Part shown: positions 1 to 5,267 of the stretch, piece after piece
Layout of the letters: each line of letters opens with the position of its first letter
How positions within the stretch are numbered: the first letter of the stretch is position 1
Position numbers and translations under genes: made by a program
NCBI GenBank assembly: GCA_937942115.1
Contig: CALDFY010000015.1
Span: 1 to 9,592, forward strand
Length of the DNA stretch: 9,592 nucleotides
Reading direction: 5' to 3'
DNA from: an uncultured Anaerolineae bacterium
GTDB lineage: Bacteria; Chloroflexota; Anaerolineae; B4-G1; DUEL01
Notes under the pieces: model-generated
What the model was told of the DNA's origin: nothing
Seen by the model: only the letters and a program-made list of their open reading frames with translations
Database searches by the model: none

Positions 1-27
1 TTTGCGGCGGCCGAAGGCCGCCGCAAA
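1..27. repeat. Perfect 12-bp GC-rich hairpin
   Basis: Bases 1-12 are the exact reverse complement of 16-27, with GAA as the loop. The stem begins TTTGC and ends GCAAA. No T-tract follows on the plus strand, and the minus-strand flank lies outside the window, so a terminator role cannot be judged. It could equally be a REP-like intergenic palindrome. Confidence 0.6.
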
Positions 28-39
28 ACCCTTCCCCTT

Positions 40-75
40 CCCCCCTCCCCCAAGCGCAGCGATGGGGGAGGGGGG
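40..75. repeat. C-run/G-run inverted repeat
   Basis: Bases 40-51 (six C, T, five C) pair perfectly with 64-75 (five G, A, six G) across a 12-nt loop, AAGCGCAGCGAT. This gives a 12-bp, nearly all G:C stem. Palindromes of this style are, as I remember, common between genes in Chloroflexota-like genomes; copy number elsewhere cannot be seen here. Confidence 0.6.
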
Positions 76-92
76 ATAAAGGGGGGTGGGGG
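64..92 (+). other. G-quadruplex motif
   Basis: Four G-runs of 5, 6, 6 and 5 bases (64-68, 70-75, 81-86, 88-92) are separated by loops of 1, 5 and 1 nt. This exceeds the usual G3+N1-7 definition of a potential quadruplex. The first two runs are also the right arm of the 40-75 hairpin, so the two folds exclude each other. Confidence 0.6.
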
Positions 93-98
93 CAAATG

Positions 99-116
99 TT
101 CGCCCCATTGGGCGAA
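99..116. repeat. 7-bp hairpin TTCGCCC/GGGCGAA
   Basis: TTCGCCC (99-105) and GGGCGAA (110-116) are perfect reverse complements around the loop CATT. It lies directly before the larger three-way fold at 125-189 and may belong to the same structured element. No function can be assigned. Confidence 0.45.
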
Positions 117-124
117 AAGCCCCT

Positions 125-189
125 GGCTCAGATGCAAAGCCCCTTTCAGGGGCTTCCGGATAGCCCGTCAGGGCTTTGGTATCTGAGCC
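125..189. repeat. Three-way-junction inverted-repeat element
   Basis: The outer arms GGCTCAGAT (125-133) and ATCTGAGCC (181-189) pair perfectly over 9 bp. Between them are two more perfect hairpins: AAGCCCCT/AGGGGCTT (137-144 and 148-155, loop TTC) and AGCCC/GGGCT (162-166 and 171-175, loop GTCA). The whole 65 nt can fold as a closed three-way junction on either strand. It sits just past the point where the broken toxin reading frame stops, so it may be part of whatever disrupted that gene. It could be an intergenic repeat, a small non-autonomous element or a structured RNA. It is not a tRNA. Confidence 0.45.
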
Positions 190-228
190 TGCCGCTTCAA
201 CGGCGGGCGGAAGTGGGCATCCCAGCCA

Positions 229-285
229 TCAGGGTAGGTAGTTACCAATGATGTCTGTATCTACGACCAGTTGGGGAATCGCCAT
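229..285 (-). pseudogene. PIN-domain toxin remnant (5' end only)
   Basis: On the minus strand an ATG at 285-283 opens a frame of 18 codons that ends at TGA (231-229). Its core VVDTDII is the classic first strand of a PIN ribonuclease, with the first metal-binding aspartate. The start lies inside the last codons of the upstream antitoxin gene, overlapping it by 25 nt, which is the usual antitoxin-toxin arrangement. A PIN toxin is normally about 125-160 residues. The rest is missing: in the in-frame sequence beyond the stop and in the one alternative frame I read I saw no further PIN motif, and the sequence turns into palindromic intergenic DNA. I infer a decayed VapC-type toxin truncated by deletion or recombination around 190-235. 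Confidence 0.6.
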
Positions 286-524
286 CCAGCCCACATCTCC
301 TTCCTGGCCTGCTCAAACGCCGTTTCGTCCTCTTCCGTCCAGGCTCCGTAAAGGGCATCCAGCGCTTCCGCAAGGCGACGCTCCGGGCTCTCCATTTCCG
401 CCGGACAACTTTCGGCCTTGAGGCGGATCAGGACGACCTCCCCCGGTTTCACACCCAGTTCCAGGAGGAGAAGGCGCGGGATGACCAGATCGCCGCCCTC
501 GTAGACTTTCTCAATCACCGTCAT
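261..524 (-). CDS. AbrB/MazE-type antitoxin (orphaned)
   Basis: This 87-residue protein has an N-terminal swapped-hairpin AbrB-like DNA-binding domain. MTVIEK opens it, followed by the GGDLVIP strand and ELGVKPGE (about residues 22-29). A helical acidic C-terminal half (about 46-80) follows, of the kind that binds and neutralises a PIN toxin. I chose the ATG at 524-522 because GGAGG (535-531) lies 6 nt before it; an upstream in-frame ATG at 539 has no such site. A good promoter lies at 553-581. Its last codons overlap the start of a PIN toxin frame that stops after 18 codons, so it looks like an antitoxin left without its toxin. It may still act as an autorepressor or neutralise a related toxin. 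Sequence similarity to the intact antitoxin at 4561 is limited to the domain core (both have LGVKPG). Confidence 0.75.
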   Translation of the reverse strand: MTVIEKVYEGGDLVIPRLLLLELGVKPGEVVLIRLKAESCPAEMESPERRLAEALDALYGAWTEEDETAFEQARKEMWAGWRFPNWS

Positions 525-530
525 CGGCCA

Positions 531-535
531 CCTCC
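531..535 (-). promoter_or_regulatory. Ribosome binding site deciding the antitoxin start
   Basis: The minus strand reads GGAGG here, 6 nt upstream of the ATG at 524-522. This favours the 87-residue form over one that begins five codons earlier. Confidence 0.65.
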
Positions 536-552
536 CCATTCTGTCGCGAGGG

Positions 553-581
553 AGTATAACACATCCCGGCCCTCATTGCAA
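553..581 (-). promoter_or_regulatory. Sigma-70-type promoter for the orphan antitoxin
   Basis: The minus strand shows TTGCAA (581-576), a 17-nt spacer, then TATACT (558-553). TG sits one base before the -10, giving an extended -10 element. Transcription would begin about 7 nt past the -10, giving a short leader before the antitoxin start at 524. Spacing and sequence are close to consensus; the assignment is by eye. The same interval must also hold the promoter of the divergent large-subunit gene, for which I see only a weak TATAAC (555-560) without a clear -35. Confidence 0.6.
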
Positions 582-590
582 GATTCTAAC

Positions 591-595
591 AGGAG
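591..595 (+). promoter_or_regulatory. Ribosome binding site deciding the large-subunit start
   Basis: AGGAG lies 8 nt before the ATG at 604 but only 2 nt before the ATG at 598. A 2-nt spacer is too short for normal initiation, so 604 is preferred. Confidence 0.6.
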
Positions 596-603
596 CGATG
601 AAT

Positions 604-2976
604 ATGAGGGAATTCCATATCGTCGGCAAAATCACCCCTCGGAAGGACGGCATCGCCCGGGTCACCGGGCGGGAACTCTATTCGGTGGACATTGCGCTCC
701 CCCGGATGCTCTACGGGCGCATCGTCGCCAGCCCCTACGCCCACGCCCGCATCAAGGGCGTAGATACCCGCGAGGCGGAGGCCTTGGGCGCCGTCGTCAT
801 CACCTGGGAGGATGTGCCCCACGTCCGCTTCAACCAGCGCATCGTGACCGTCCCCGCCGTCCTCCACCGGGATACCACCGTCCTGGCGGATAAGGCCCGC
901 CGCCTCTGGGAGCCCGTCGCCGCTGTCGCCGCCGAGACGGAAGCGCTGGCGGAGAAGGCCGCGCGGGCGGTCAAAGTGGACTACGAACCCCTCCCCGTCC
1001 TCACCGACCCCATAGAGGCCATGCAGCCCGGCGCCGTCCCCATCCACGAAACCGTCCTCTTCGGCGATAAAGAAATCAAAATTGAGAACAACATCGCCTG
1101 CATGCGCCAGATTGAAGAGGGGGACGTGGACCGGGCCTTCGCCGAGGCGGACGTCGTTGTGGAGGGGACCTTCCGCACCCACAAAATCTACCATATGCAA
1201 CTGGAGCCCAAGACCGCCGTCTGTCGCCCGGAACCGGACGGCGGCCTGACCGTCTGGACGACCACCCAGTCCATCCACAACGTCCGCATCCTGCTGGGAC
1301 AGATTTTCGGCATCCCGCTGAGCAAGATCAACGTCATCCGTATGCCGGTGGGCGGGACTTTCGGCTCCGGCATCCAGATGAACACCCCCATCCCCATCTG
1401 CGCGGCGCTGGCCCTCAAGGCCGGCCGTCCCGTGAAACTGAGCCTGACCCGCGAGGAGGACTTCTACGATCACGTAGACTACCCCATCCAGGTCCGGCTG
1501 CGGCTGGCCGCCCGGGCCGACGGGACGCTCCTGGGGGCCGATATGGAACTGGTCACCGACATCGGCGCCCACAACATCCAGCCCTACTCCTTCCTGGGCG
1601 TCTGCGTCGGCTGGATGGTCTCTATGTATCGGTTGCCCAACGTCCGCTACAAGGGGGTCGCCGTCTACACGAACAAGACGCCGTCCTGCGCCAAGCGGGG
1701 CTTCGGCAACCCGCAGATGACCTTCGTGGTGGAGTCGCTGATGGACGAACTGGCCGTGCGGCTGGGGATGGACCCGGTGGACCTGCGGCGGAAGAACTAC
1801 GTCGGCCTGGGGGACACGTTCTGGGGCCAGGGGCCGCTGGTCCGCTCCATCGTCCAGAGCGACGGGGTGCCGGAACTGCTGGAGGAAGGGAAGCGGCTGA
1901 TCGGCTGGGACCGCCGTCAGCCGCCGGAGGCGAAGACGGGCCGCTACCGCCGGGGGATCGGTATGGCGCGAGGGTTCCATACTTCCAGCGCCGGCGCCCC
2001 TCAGCCCGGGGACGTCATTGACTACTCCGGCGCGATGGTCAAGGTCAATCAGGACGGGTCGGTGGACGTGGTGACGGCGGTGATGGACCACGGCGGCGGG
2101 ACGCTGGAGGCCATCGCCAAACTGGTGGCGGAGACCCTCTGCGTCCCGCTGGATAAGGTCAACATCGCCGCCGCCGGCACCACCACGACGGTCTACGATG
2201 TGGTCACCCACGCCACGCGCGGGGTCTACGCGGGCGGCGGCGCAGCGGTCCGGGCCGCCCAGAAAGTCCGGCAGGAACTGATAGAGACGGCGGCGCGCTA
2301 CCTGAACGTGATGCCGGACGCGTTGACCCTGCGGCTGGATGAATCCCTGGGCCAGGGCGTGGTCTATGCCCCGTCCATCCCGGAGCGGCGGATGACGATC
2401 GCCGAAATCGCCACCCGCTGCTGGACGGAGAGTTGGAAGACGATTGCGGCGGTGGAGAGTTACCGGCCCACCAGTTGCCCGCCCGCCTATGTGACCGCCT
2501 TCGTGGAGGTGGAGGTGGACACCTGGACCGGCATCATCCGGACGGTGCGGGCCGTCATGGGCAGCGACTGCGGGACGGTGGTCAACCCGGACCTGGCGGC
2601 AGGGCAGTTGGAGGGCGGACTGCACATCGGCGCCGGCTTCGCCCTGTACGAAGATAACCGCTGGGACAAGGAGGGCCAGGTGCTCTCGCGGGGTTATATG
2701 GTGGACGCCAAAATCCCCGGCGTCCACGAGAGCCCGAAGGTAGAGGACCTGATCACCCACTTCGCCCATACCTACGAGCCGACGGGTCCCCTGGGCGCCA
2801 AGGGCATCGGCGAGGCGGCCTCTAATCCCGTTGCGGCGGCCTACGCCAACGCCGTCTACAACGCCATCGGCGTCCGGTTCTACGAACTCCCTATCACTCC
2901 GGAGAAGGTTCTGGAGTCATTGAATCAGAAGAATCAGGAGAATCAGGAGAATCAGGAGAATCAGGAGAATCAATGA
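604..2976 (+). CDS. Molybdopterin-binding large subunit, xanthine dehydrogenase family (module 1)
   Basis: This 790-residue protein is the catalytic, molybdopterin-cytosine-dinucleotide-binding subunit of a molybdenum hydroxylase. The N-terminal aldehyde-oxidase/xanthine-dehydrogenase a/b hammerhead domain spans about residues 15-130, and the molybdopterin-binding region about 150-765. Visible motifs are TTTQ (219-222), GGTFGSG (250-256) where relatives usually have GGGFGGK, RGFGNPQ (365-371), DHGGG (495-499) where relatives usually have GQG, and GAKGIGE (731-737), whose E737 matches the family's catalytic glutamate. It would pair with the FAD/[2Fe-2S] fusion encoded downstream. The substrate is unknown. 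The AYRCSFR signature of form I CO dehydrogenase is absent. The last 18 or so residues are a low-complexity NQE-repeat tail encoded by a GAATCAGGA tandem repeat and lie beyond the normal family C-terminus. An ATG at 598 is an alternative start two codons earlier. Confidence 0.93.
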   Translation: MREFHIVGKITPRKDGIARVTGRELYSVDIALPRMLYGRIVASPYAHARIKGVDTREAEALGAVVITWEDVPHVRFNQRIVTVPAVLHRDTTVLADKARRLWEPVAAVAAETEALAEKAARAVKVDYEPLPVLTDPIEAMQPGAVPIHETVLFGDKEIKIENNIACMRQIEEGDVDRAFAEADVVVEGTFRTHKIYHMQLEPKTAVCRPEPDGGLTVWTTTQSIHNVRILLGQIFGIPLSKINVIRMPVGGTFGSGIQMNTPIPICAALALKAGRPVKLSLTREEDFYDHVDYPIQVRLRLAARADGTLLGADMELVTDIGAHNIQPYSFLGVCVGWMVSMYRLPNVRYKGVAVYTNKTPSCAKRGFGNPQMTFVVESLMDELAVRLGMDPVDLRRKNYVGLGDTFWGQGPLVRSIVQSDGVPELLEEGKRLIGWDRRQPPEAKTGRYRRGIGMARGFHTSSAGAPQPGDVIDYSGAMVKVNQDGSVDVVTAVMDHGGGTLEAIAKLVAETLCVPLDKVNIAAAGTTTTVYDVVTHATRGVYAGGGAAVRAAQKVRQELIETAARYLNVMPDALTLRLDESLGQGVVYAPSIPERRMTIAEIATRCWTESWKTIAAVESYRPTSCPPAYVTAFVEVEVDTWTGIIRTVRAVMGSDCGTVVNPDLAAGQLEGGLHIGAGFALYEDNRWDKEGQVLSRGYMVDAKIPGVHESPKVEDLITHFAHTYEPTGPLGAKGIGEAASNPVAAAYANAVYNAIGVRFYELPITPEKVLESLNQKNQENQENQENQENQ

Positions 2977-3021
2977 TTCTTTTGATTCTCCGATTCTCTG
3001 ATTCTGTGATTCTCCGACTCA
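2922..3021 (+). repeat. GAATCA/GATTCT array 1 (inverted halves)
   Basis: Six GAATCA units start at 2922, 2931, 2940, 2949, 2958 and 2967, exactly 9 nt apart. They turn at 2973 into five GATTCT units starting at 2975, 2984, 2992, 3000 and 3008, mostly 8 nt apart, plus a diverged GACTCA at 3016. The two halves are reverse complements and could form a long imperfect hairpin in the mRNA between two subunit genes. The first half is translated as the tail of the large subunit; its stop codon (2974-2976) sits at the turning point. This is not a CRISPR array: the units are far too short and there are no unique spacers. Confidence 0.9.
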
Positions 3022-3022
3022 A

Positions 3023-3027
3023 GAGGG
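3023..3027 (+). promoter_or_regulatory. Ribosome binding site deciding the fusion-protein start
   Basis: GAGGG lies 8 nt before the ATG at 3036. The frame is open back to an ATG at 2973, but that start lies in the repeat array, has no purine-rich site at normal spacing and would add a repeat-derived hydrophobic leader, so 3036 is preferred. Confidence 0.55.
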
Positions 3028-3035
3028 AACCGGCC

Positions 3036-4475
3036 ATGGAGTATATGACAAACACCCACATTCTGGTGCACGAGTTTGACTATCTGGAACCGGCCTCGGT
3101 GGAGGAGACCATCGGTCTGCTGGCCCAATACGGTCCGGAGGCCCGGGTACTGGCGGGCGGGACGGACCTCATCGTTCAGATGAAAATGGAGCGGCTGGCG
3201 CCAAGGTACCTGGTCTCCATCGGCCGCGTCCCCGGTCTGGAAGGGATTTCGGTGCAGGACGGCCACACCCGCATCGGCGCGCGCACATCCATCCGCACCC
3301 TGCGGAATGACCCGTGGGTGCGAGCCCGTTACCCGGTTCTGGCGGAGGCCTGTGCATCGTTTAGCACGACCCAGGTCCAAGTCATGGGCACCCTCGGCGG
3401 GAATCTGGGCAACGCGTCCCCGGCATCCGATACGGCGCCCGCCCTCATCGCGTACGGCGCGGAGGCCGTCATCCAGGGCCCGAAGGGGACGCGGCGCGTG
3501 CCGGTGGAGGAGTTCTTCGTCGGCCCGGGCCGGTCGGTCCTGGAGCCGGGGGAACTGCTGGTCGCGGTGGAGTTGCCGTCCCCGCAAGCCGGGGCCGGCG
3601 GCGCGTTCCTGAAAGTGGGCCGCGTGGCGGCGGACCTGGCGAAAGTCAGCGCGGCAGTGCTGCTGGTCCGGGAGGGGGACCGCATTGCCGACGCGCGGCT
3701 GGTCTTCGGGGCGGTGGCGCCGACGCCGCTGCGGGCCCGCCAGGCGGAGGCGGTACTGGTCGGCCAGCGGTTCGGCGAGGAGGTGGTCACCGAAGCCGCG
3801 CGGGTCGCCTCGGAGGAGGTCAGGCCGATAGACGATGTCCGCTCCACCGCATGGTACCGACGGGAACTGGTCCGCGTGCTGGCCTACGACGGCCTCTACC
3901 GGGCCTGGGAGCGGGCGGGCGAGTCGGCGGGGCCCTTTCCCGCCGCGCCTGCGGCCCCGCCCTCCGTCGCCGGCCTGCCCCGCGCGCTCCGCCACATCCG
4001 CGCCGACCAGGAGGTGGAGGTCCGCCTGACGGTGAACGGGGAGCGGCGGCGGGTATGGGTGGCCCCCAACGAACTGCTCCTCAACGTCCTGCGGGAGAAA
4101 CTCTACCTGACCGGCGCCAAATACGGTTGCGGCATCGGCGAATGCAGCGCCTGCACCGTCCACGTGGACGGCCGCCTGGCCCTCTCCTGCCTGGTCCTGG
4201 CGGTGGCTGTAGACGGCAGCGAAATTCTGACGGTGGAAGGTCTGGCCGGACGGGACGGGAAACTTCACCCCCTGCAGGAGTCCTTCATCAGATATGCGGC
4301 CTTCCAGTGCGGCTACTGCACCCCCGGCATGCTGATGACGGCGAAGAGCCTGCTGGAGGAGGTCCCCCACCCCACCGAGGAGGACGTCCGGGACTACCTG
4401 AAGGGCAACCTCTGCCGCTGCACGGGGTACGCGGCGATTGTGCGGGCGGTGATGGGATATGCAAAGCAAATTTGA
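3036..4475 (+). CDS. Fused FAD-binding and [2Fe-2S] subunit of a molybdenum hydroxylase (module 1)
   Basis: In most bacterial family members the FAD (medium) and iron-sulfur (small) subunits are separate chains; here one 479-residue protein carries both. Residues about 10-180 are the FAD-binding domain (LAGGTDL at 39-45, TLGGNLGNASPASD at 119-132). About 185-290 is the CO-dehydrogenase flavoprotein C-terminal domain, containing FGAVAPTP (224-231). A Pro/Ala-rich linker covers about 296-313. From about 328 to the end are the two ferredoxin domains. The plant-type cluster ligands are C365, C370, C373 and C385; the second cluster ligands are C425, C428, C460 and C462. All eight cysteines are present, so electron transfer from molybdenum to FAD looks intact. 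The order FAD then FeS is the reverse of eukaryotic xanthine dehydrogenase, which is FeS-FAD-Mo. It is the evident partner of the large subunit just upstream. Confidence 0.92.
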   Translation: MEYMTNTHILVHEFDYLEPASVEETIGLLAQYGPEARVLAGGTDLIVQMKMERLAPRYLVSIGRVPGLEGISVQDGHTRIGARTSIRTLRNDPWVRARYPVLAEACASFSTTQVQVMGTLGGNLGNASPASDTAPALIAYGAEAVIQGPKGTRRVPVEEFFVGPGRSVLEPGELLVAVELPSPQAGAGGAFLKVGRVAADLAKVSAAVLLVREGDRIADARLVFGAVAPTPLRARQAEAVLVGQRFGEEVVTEAARVASEEVRPIDDVRSTAWYRRELVRVLAYDGLYRAWERAGESAGPFPAAPAAPPSVAGLPRALRHIRADQEVEVRLTVNGERRRVWVAPNELLLNVLREKLYLTGAKYGCGIGECSACTVHVDGRLALSCLVLAVAVDGSEILTVEGLAGRDGKLHPLQESFIRYAAFQCGYCTPGMLMTAKSLLEEVPHPTEEDVRDYLKGNLCRCTGYAAIVRAVMGYAKQI

Positions 4476-4506
4476 TTTTGATTTGCAAAAATCTTGAATG
4501 CTTTGC
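4461..4506. promoter_or_regulatory. Nested AT-rich inverted repeats before the toxin-antitoxin promoter
   Basis: GCAAAGCA (4461-4468) is the reverse complement of TGCTTTGC (4499-4506). Inside it, GCAAAT (4466-4471) matches ATTTGC (4481-4486), which is followed by four A. The region covers the stop codon of the fusion gene and overlaps the -35 of the next promoter. Possible roles are an operator for the AbrB-type regulator encoded downstream or a weak terminator; neither is proven. Confidence 0.35.
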
Positions 4507-4521
4507 AATTCGGAGTATAAT
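4494..4521 (+). promoter_or_regulatory. Sigma-70-type promoter for the toxin-antitoxin pair
   Basis: TTGAAT (4494-4499), a 16-nt spacer, and a perfect TATAAT (4516-4521) form a strong promoter in a locally AT-rich stretch of an otherwise GC-rich window. The -10 sits in the palindrome AGTATAATACT (4514-4524), a plausible operator half-site pair for autorepression. Transcription from here would continue without an obvious terminator into the module 2 hydroxylase genes. Confidence 0.65.
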
Positions 4522-4560
4522 ACTTGCGATTGGCGTCATTAACCCACGCGGGAGGATGAT

Positions 4561-4806
4561 ATGACTGTGGTCAAATTGAGCCGTCGGAATCAGATGGTTC
4601 TTCCCAAAGCGGCCCGTGAAGCCCTGGGAGTGAAACCTGGCGGCCGACTCCTGGTGCTTATAGAAGGAAAAAGTGTTCGTTTAATTCCAGAGCCGGAAGA
4701 CTGGAGTGAGTGGATATATGGACTGGGTGCCGAGGTCTGGAAATCTCAGGGAGGGGGTGAAGCGTTCCTGAAGGGAGAGCGGGGTTCATGGGAGAAGCAG
4801 AATTAG
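4561..4806 (+). CDS. AbrB/MazE-type antitoxin
   Basis: This 81-residue protein begins with an AbrB-like swapped-hairpin domain: VKLSRRNQMVLPKAAREALGV covers about residues 4-24, followed by KPGGRLLVLIEG. Such domains bind the promoter of their own operon. The C-terminal half is rich in Trp and acidic residues (about 46-62) and would wrap the toxin. GGAGG (4551-4555) lies 5 nt before the start. The toxin gene overlaps its end by 19 nt, so the two are translationally linked. It is expected to neutralise the PIN toxin and repress the promoter at 4494-4521. Its base composition is more AT-rich than the flanking hydroxylase genes, which suggests separate acquisition. Confidence 0.85.
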   Translation: MTVVKLSRRNQMVLPKAAREALGVKPGGRLLVLIEGKSVRLIPEPEDWSEWIYGLGAEVWKSQGGGEAFLKGERGSWEKQN

Positions 4807-5267
4807 CCCAACGGCTTCGCCAGGCCAAACATATCGCATTAGACACCTCGGTCTTCATCTATGCCTTTGAACAGCATCCCTTGTACGGCCCTCTGGCCCA
4901 TATCGTGTTTCGTGCCGTATCCACCGGACAATGTAGAGCGGTTGTTTCCATACTGGCATTGGGGGAAGTACTGGTCGGAGCCAAAAGGGCAGACGATGAC
5001 CAATTAGTATCCCGTTATCGCGCCGTCTTCCAATATTTCCCTGGACTGGAAATGGTGGATGTAAACTGGACCGTCATAGAATGGGCTTCTGGACTTCGGG
5101 CCCGTTATGGCATTCCAATGCCGGATGCGATTCATCTTGGCACCGCTCTAGCCCGAGGGGCAACCCTCTTTGTTACCAACGATGCCCGATTAAAGCAGGT
5201 TACGGAGTTAGAAACGGTATTGCTATCCGAGTTCTTGGAAGGAGGCACCGATGCTACCGGAGTTTGA
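4788..5267 (+). CDS. PIN-domain ribonuclease toxin (VapC-like)
   Basis: This 159-residue protein is of normal PIN-toxin length or slightly longer. The acidic metal-binding residues expected of the fold are visible: D19 in ALDTSVFIY, E60 in LALGE, D113 in MPDAIHLGTA and D132 in VTNDARL. PIN toxins cut RNA, often tRNA or rRNA, when freed from their antitoxin; the target here is unknown. All active-site positions are present, so it is probably active, unlike the remnant at 229-285. The start overlaps the antitoxin end by 19 nt, and the end overlaps the FAD subunit gene by 17 nt. The toxin-antitoxin pair and module 2 are therefore packed as one transcription unit. The ATG at 4788 has only a weak purine-rich stretch upstream, which fits coupled translation. 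Confidence 0.87.
   Translation: MGEAELAQRLRQAKHIALDTSVFIYAFEQHPLYGPLAHIVFRAVSTGQCRAVVSILALGEVLVGAKRADDDQLVSRYRAVFQYFPGLEMVDVNWTVIEWASGLRARYGIPMPDAIHLGTALARGATLFVTNDARLKQVTELETVLLSEFLEGGTDATGV

Noticed and set aside
1..27. Rho-independent terminator
   Set aside because: No T-tract follows the stem on the plus strand, and the other flank is outside the window.
125..189. tRNA or known riboswitch
   Set aside because: The fold has three stems rather than a cloverleaf, lacks a T-loop sequence, and no riboswitch core was recognised.
604..4475. Selenium-dependent or purine-specific xanthine dehydrogenase assignment
   Set aside because: No purine-catabolism neighbours or decisive substrate-binding residues could be identified by eye.
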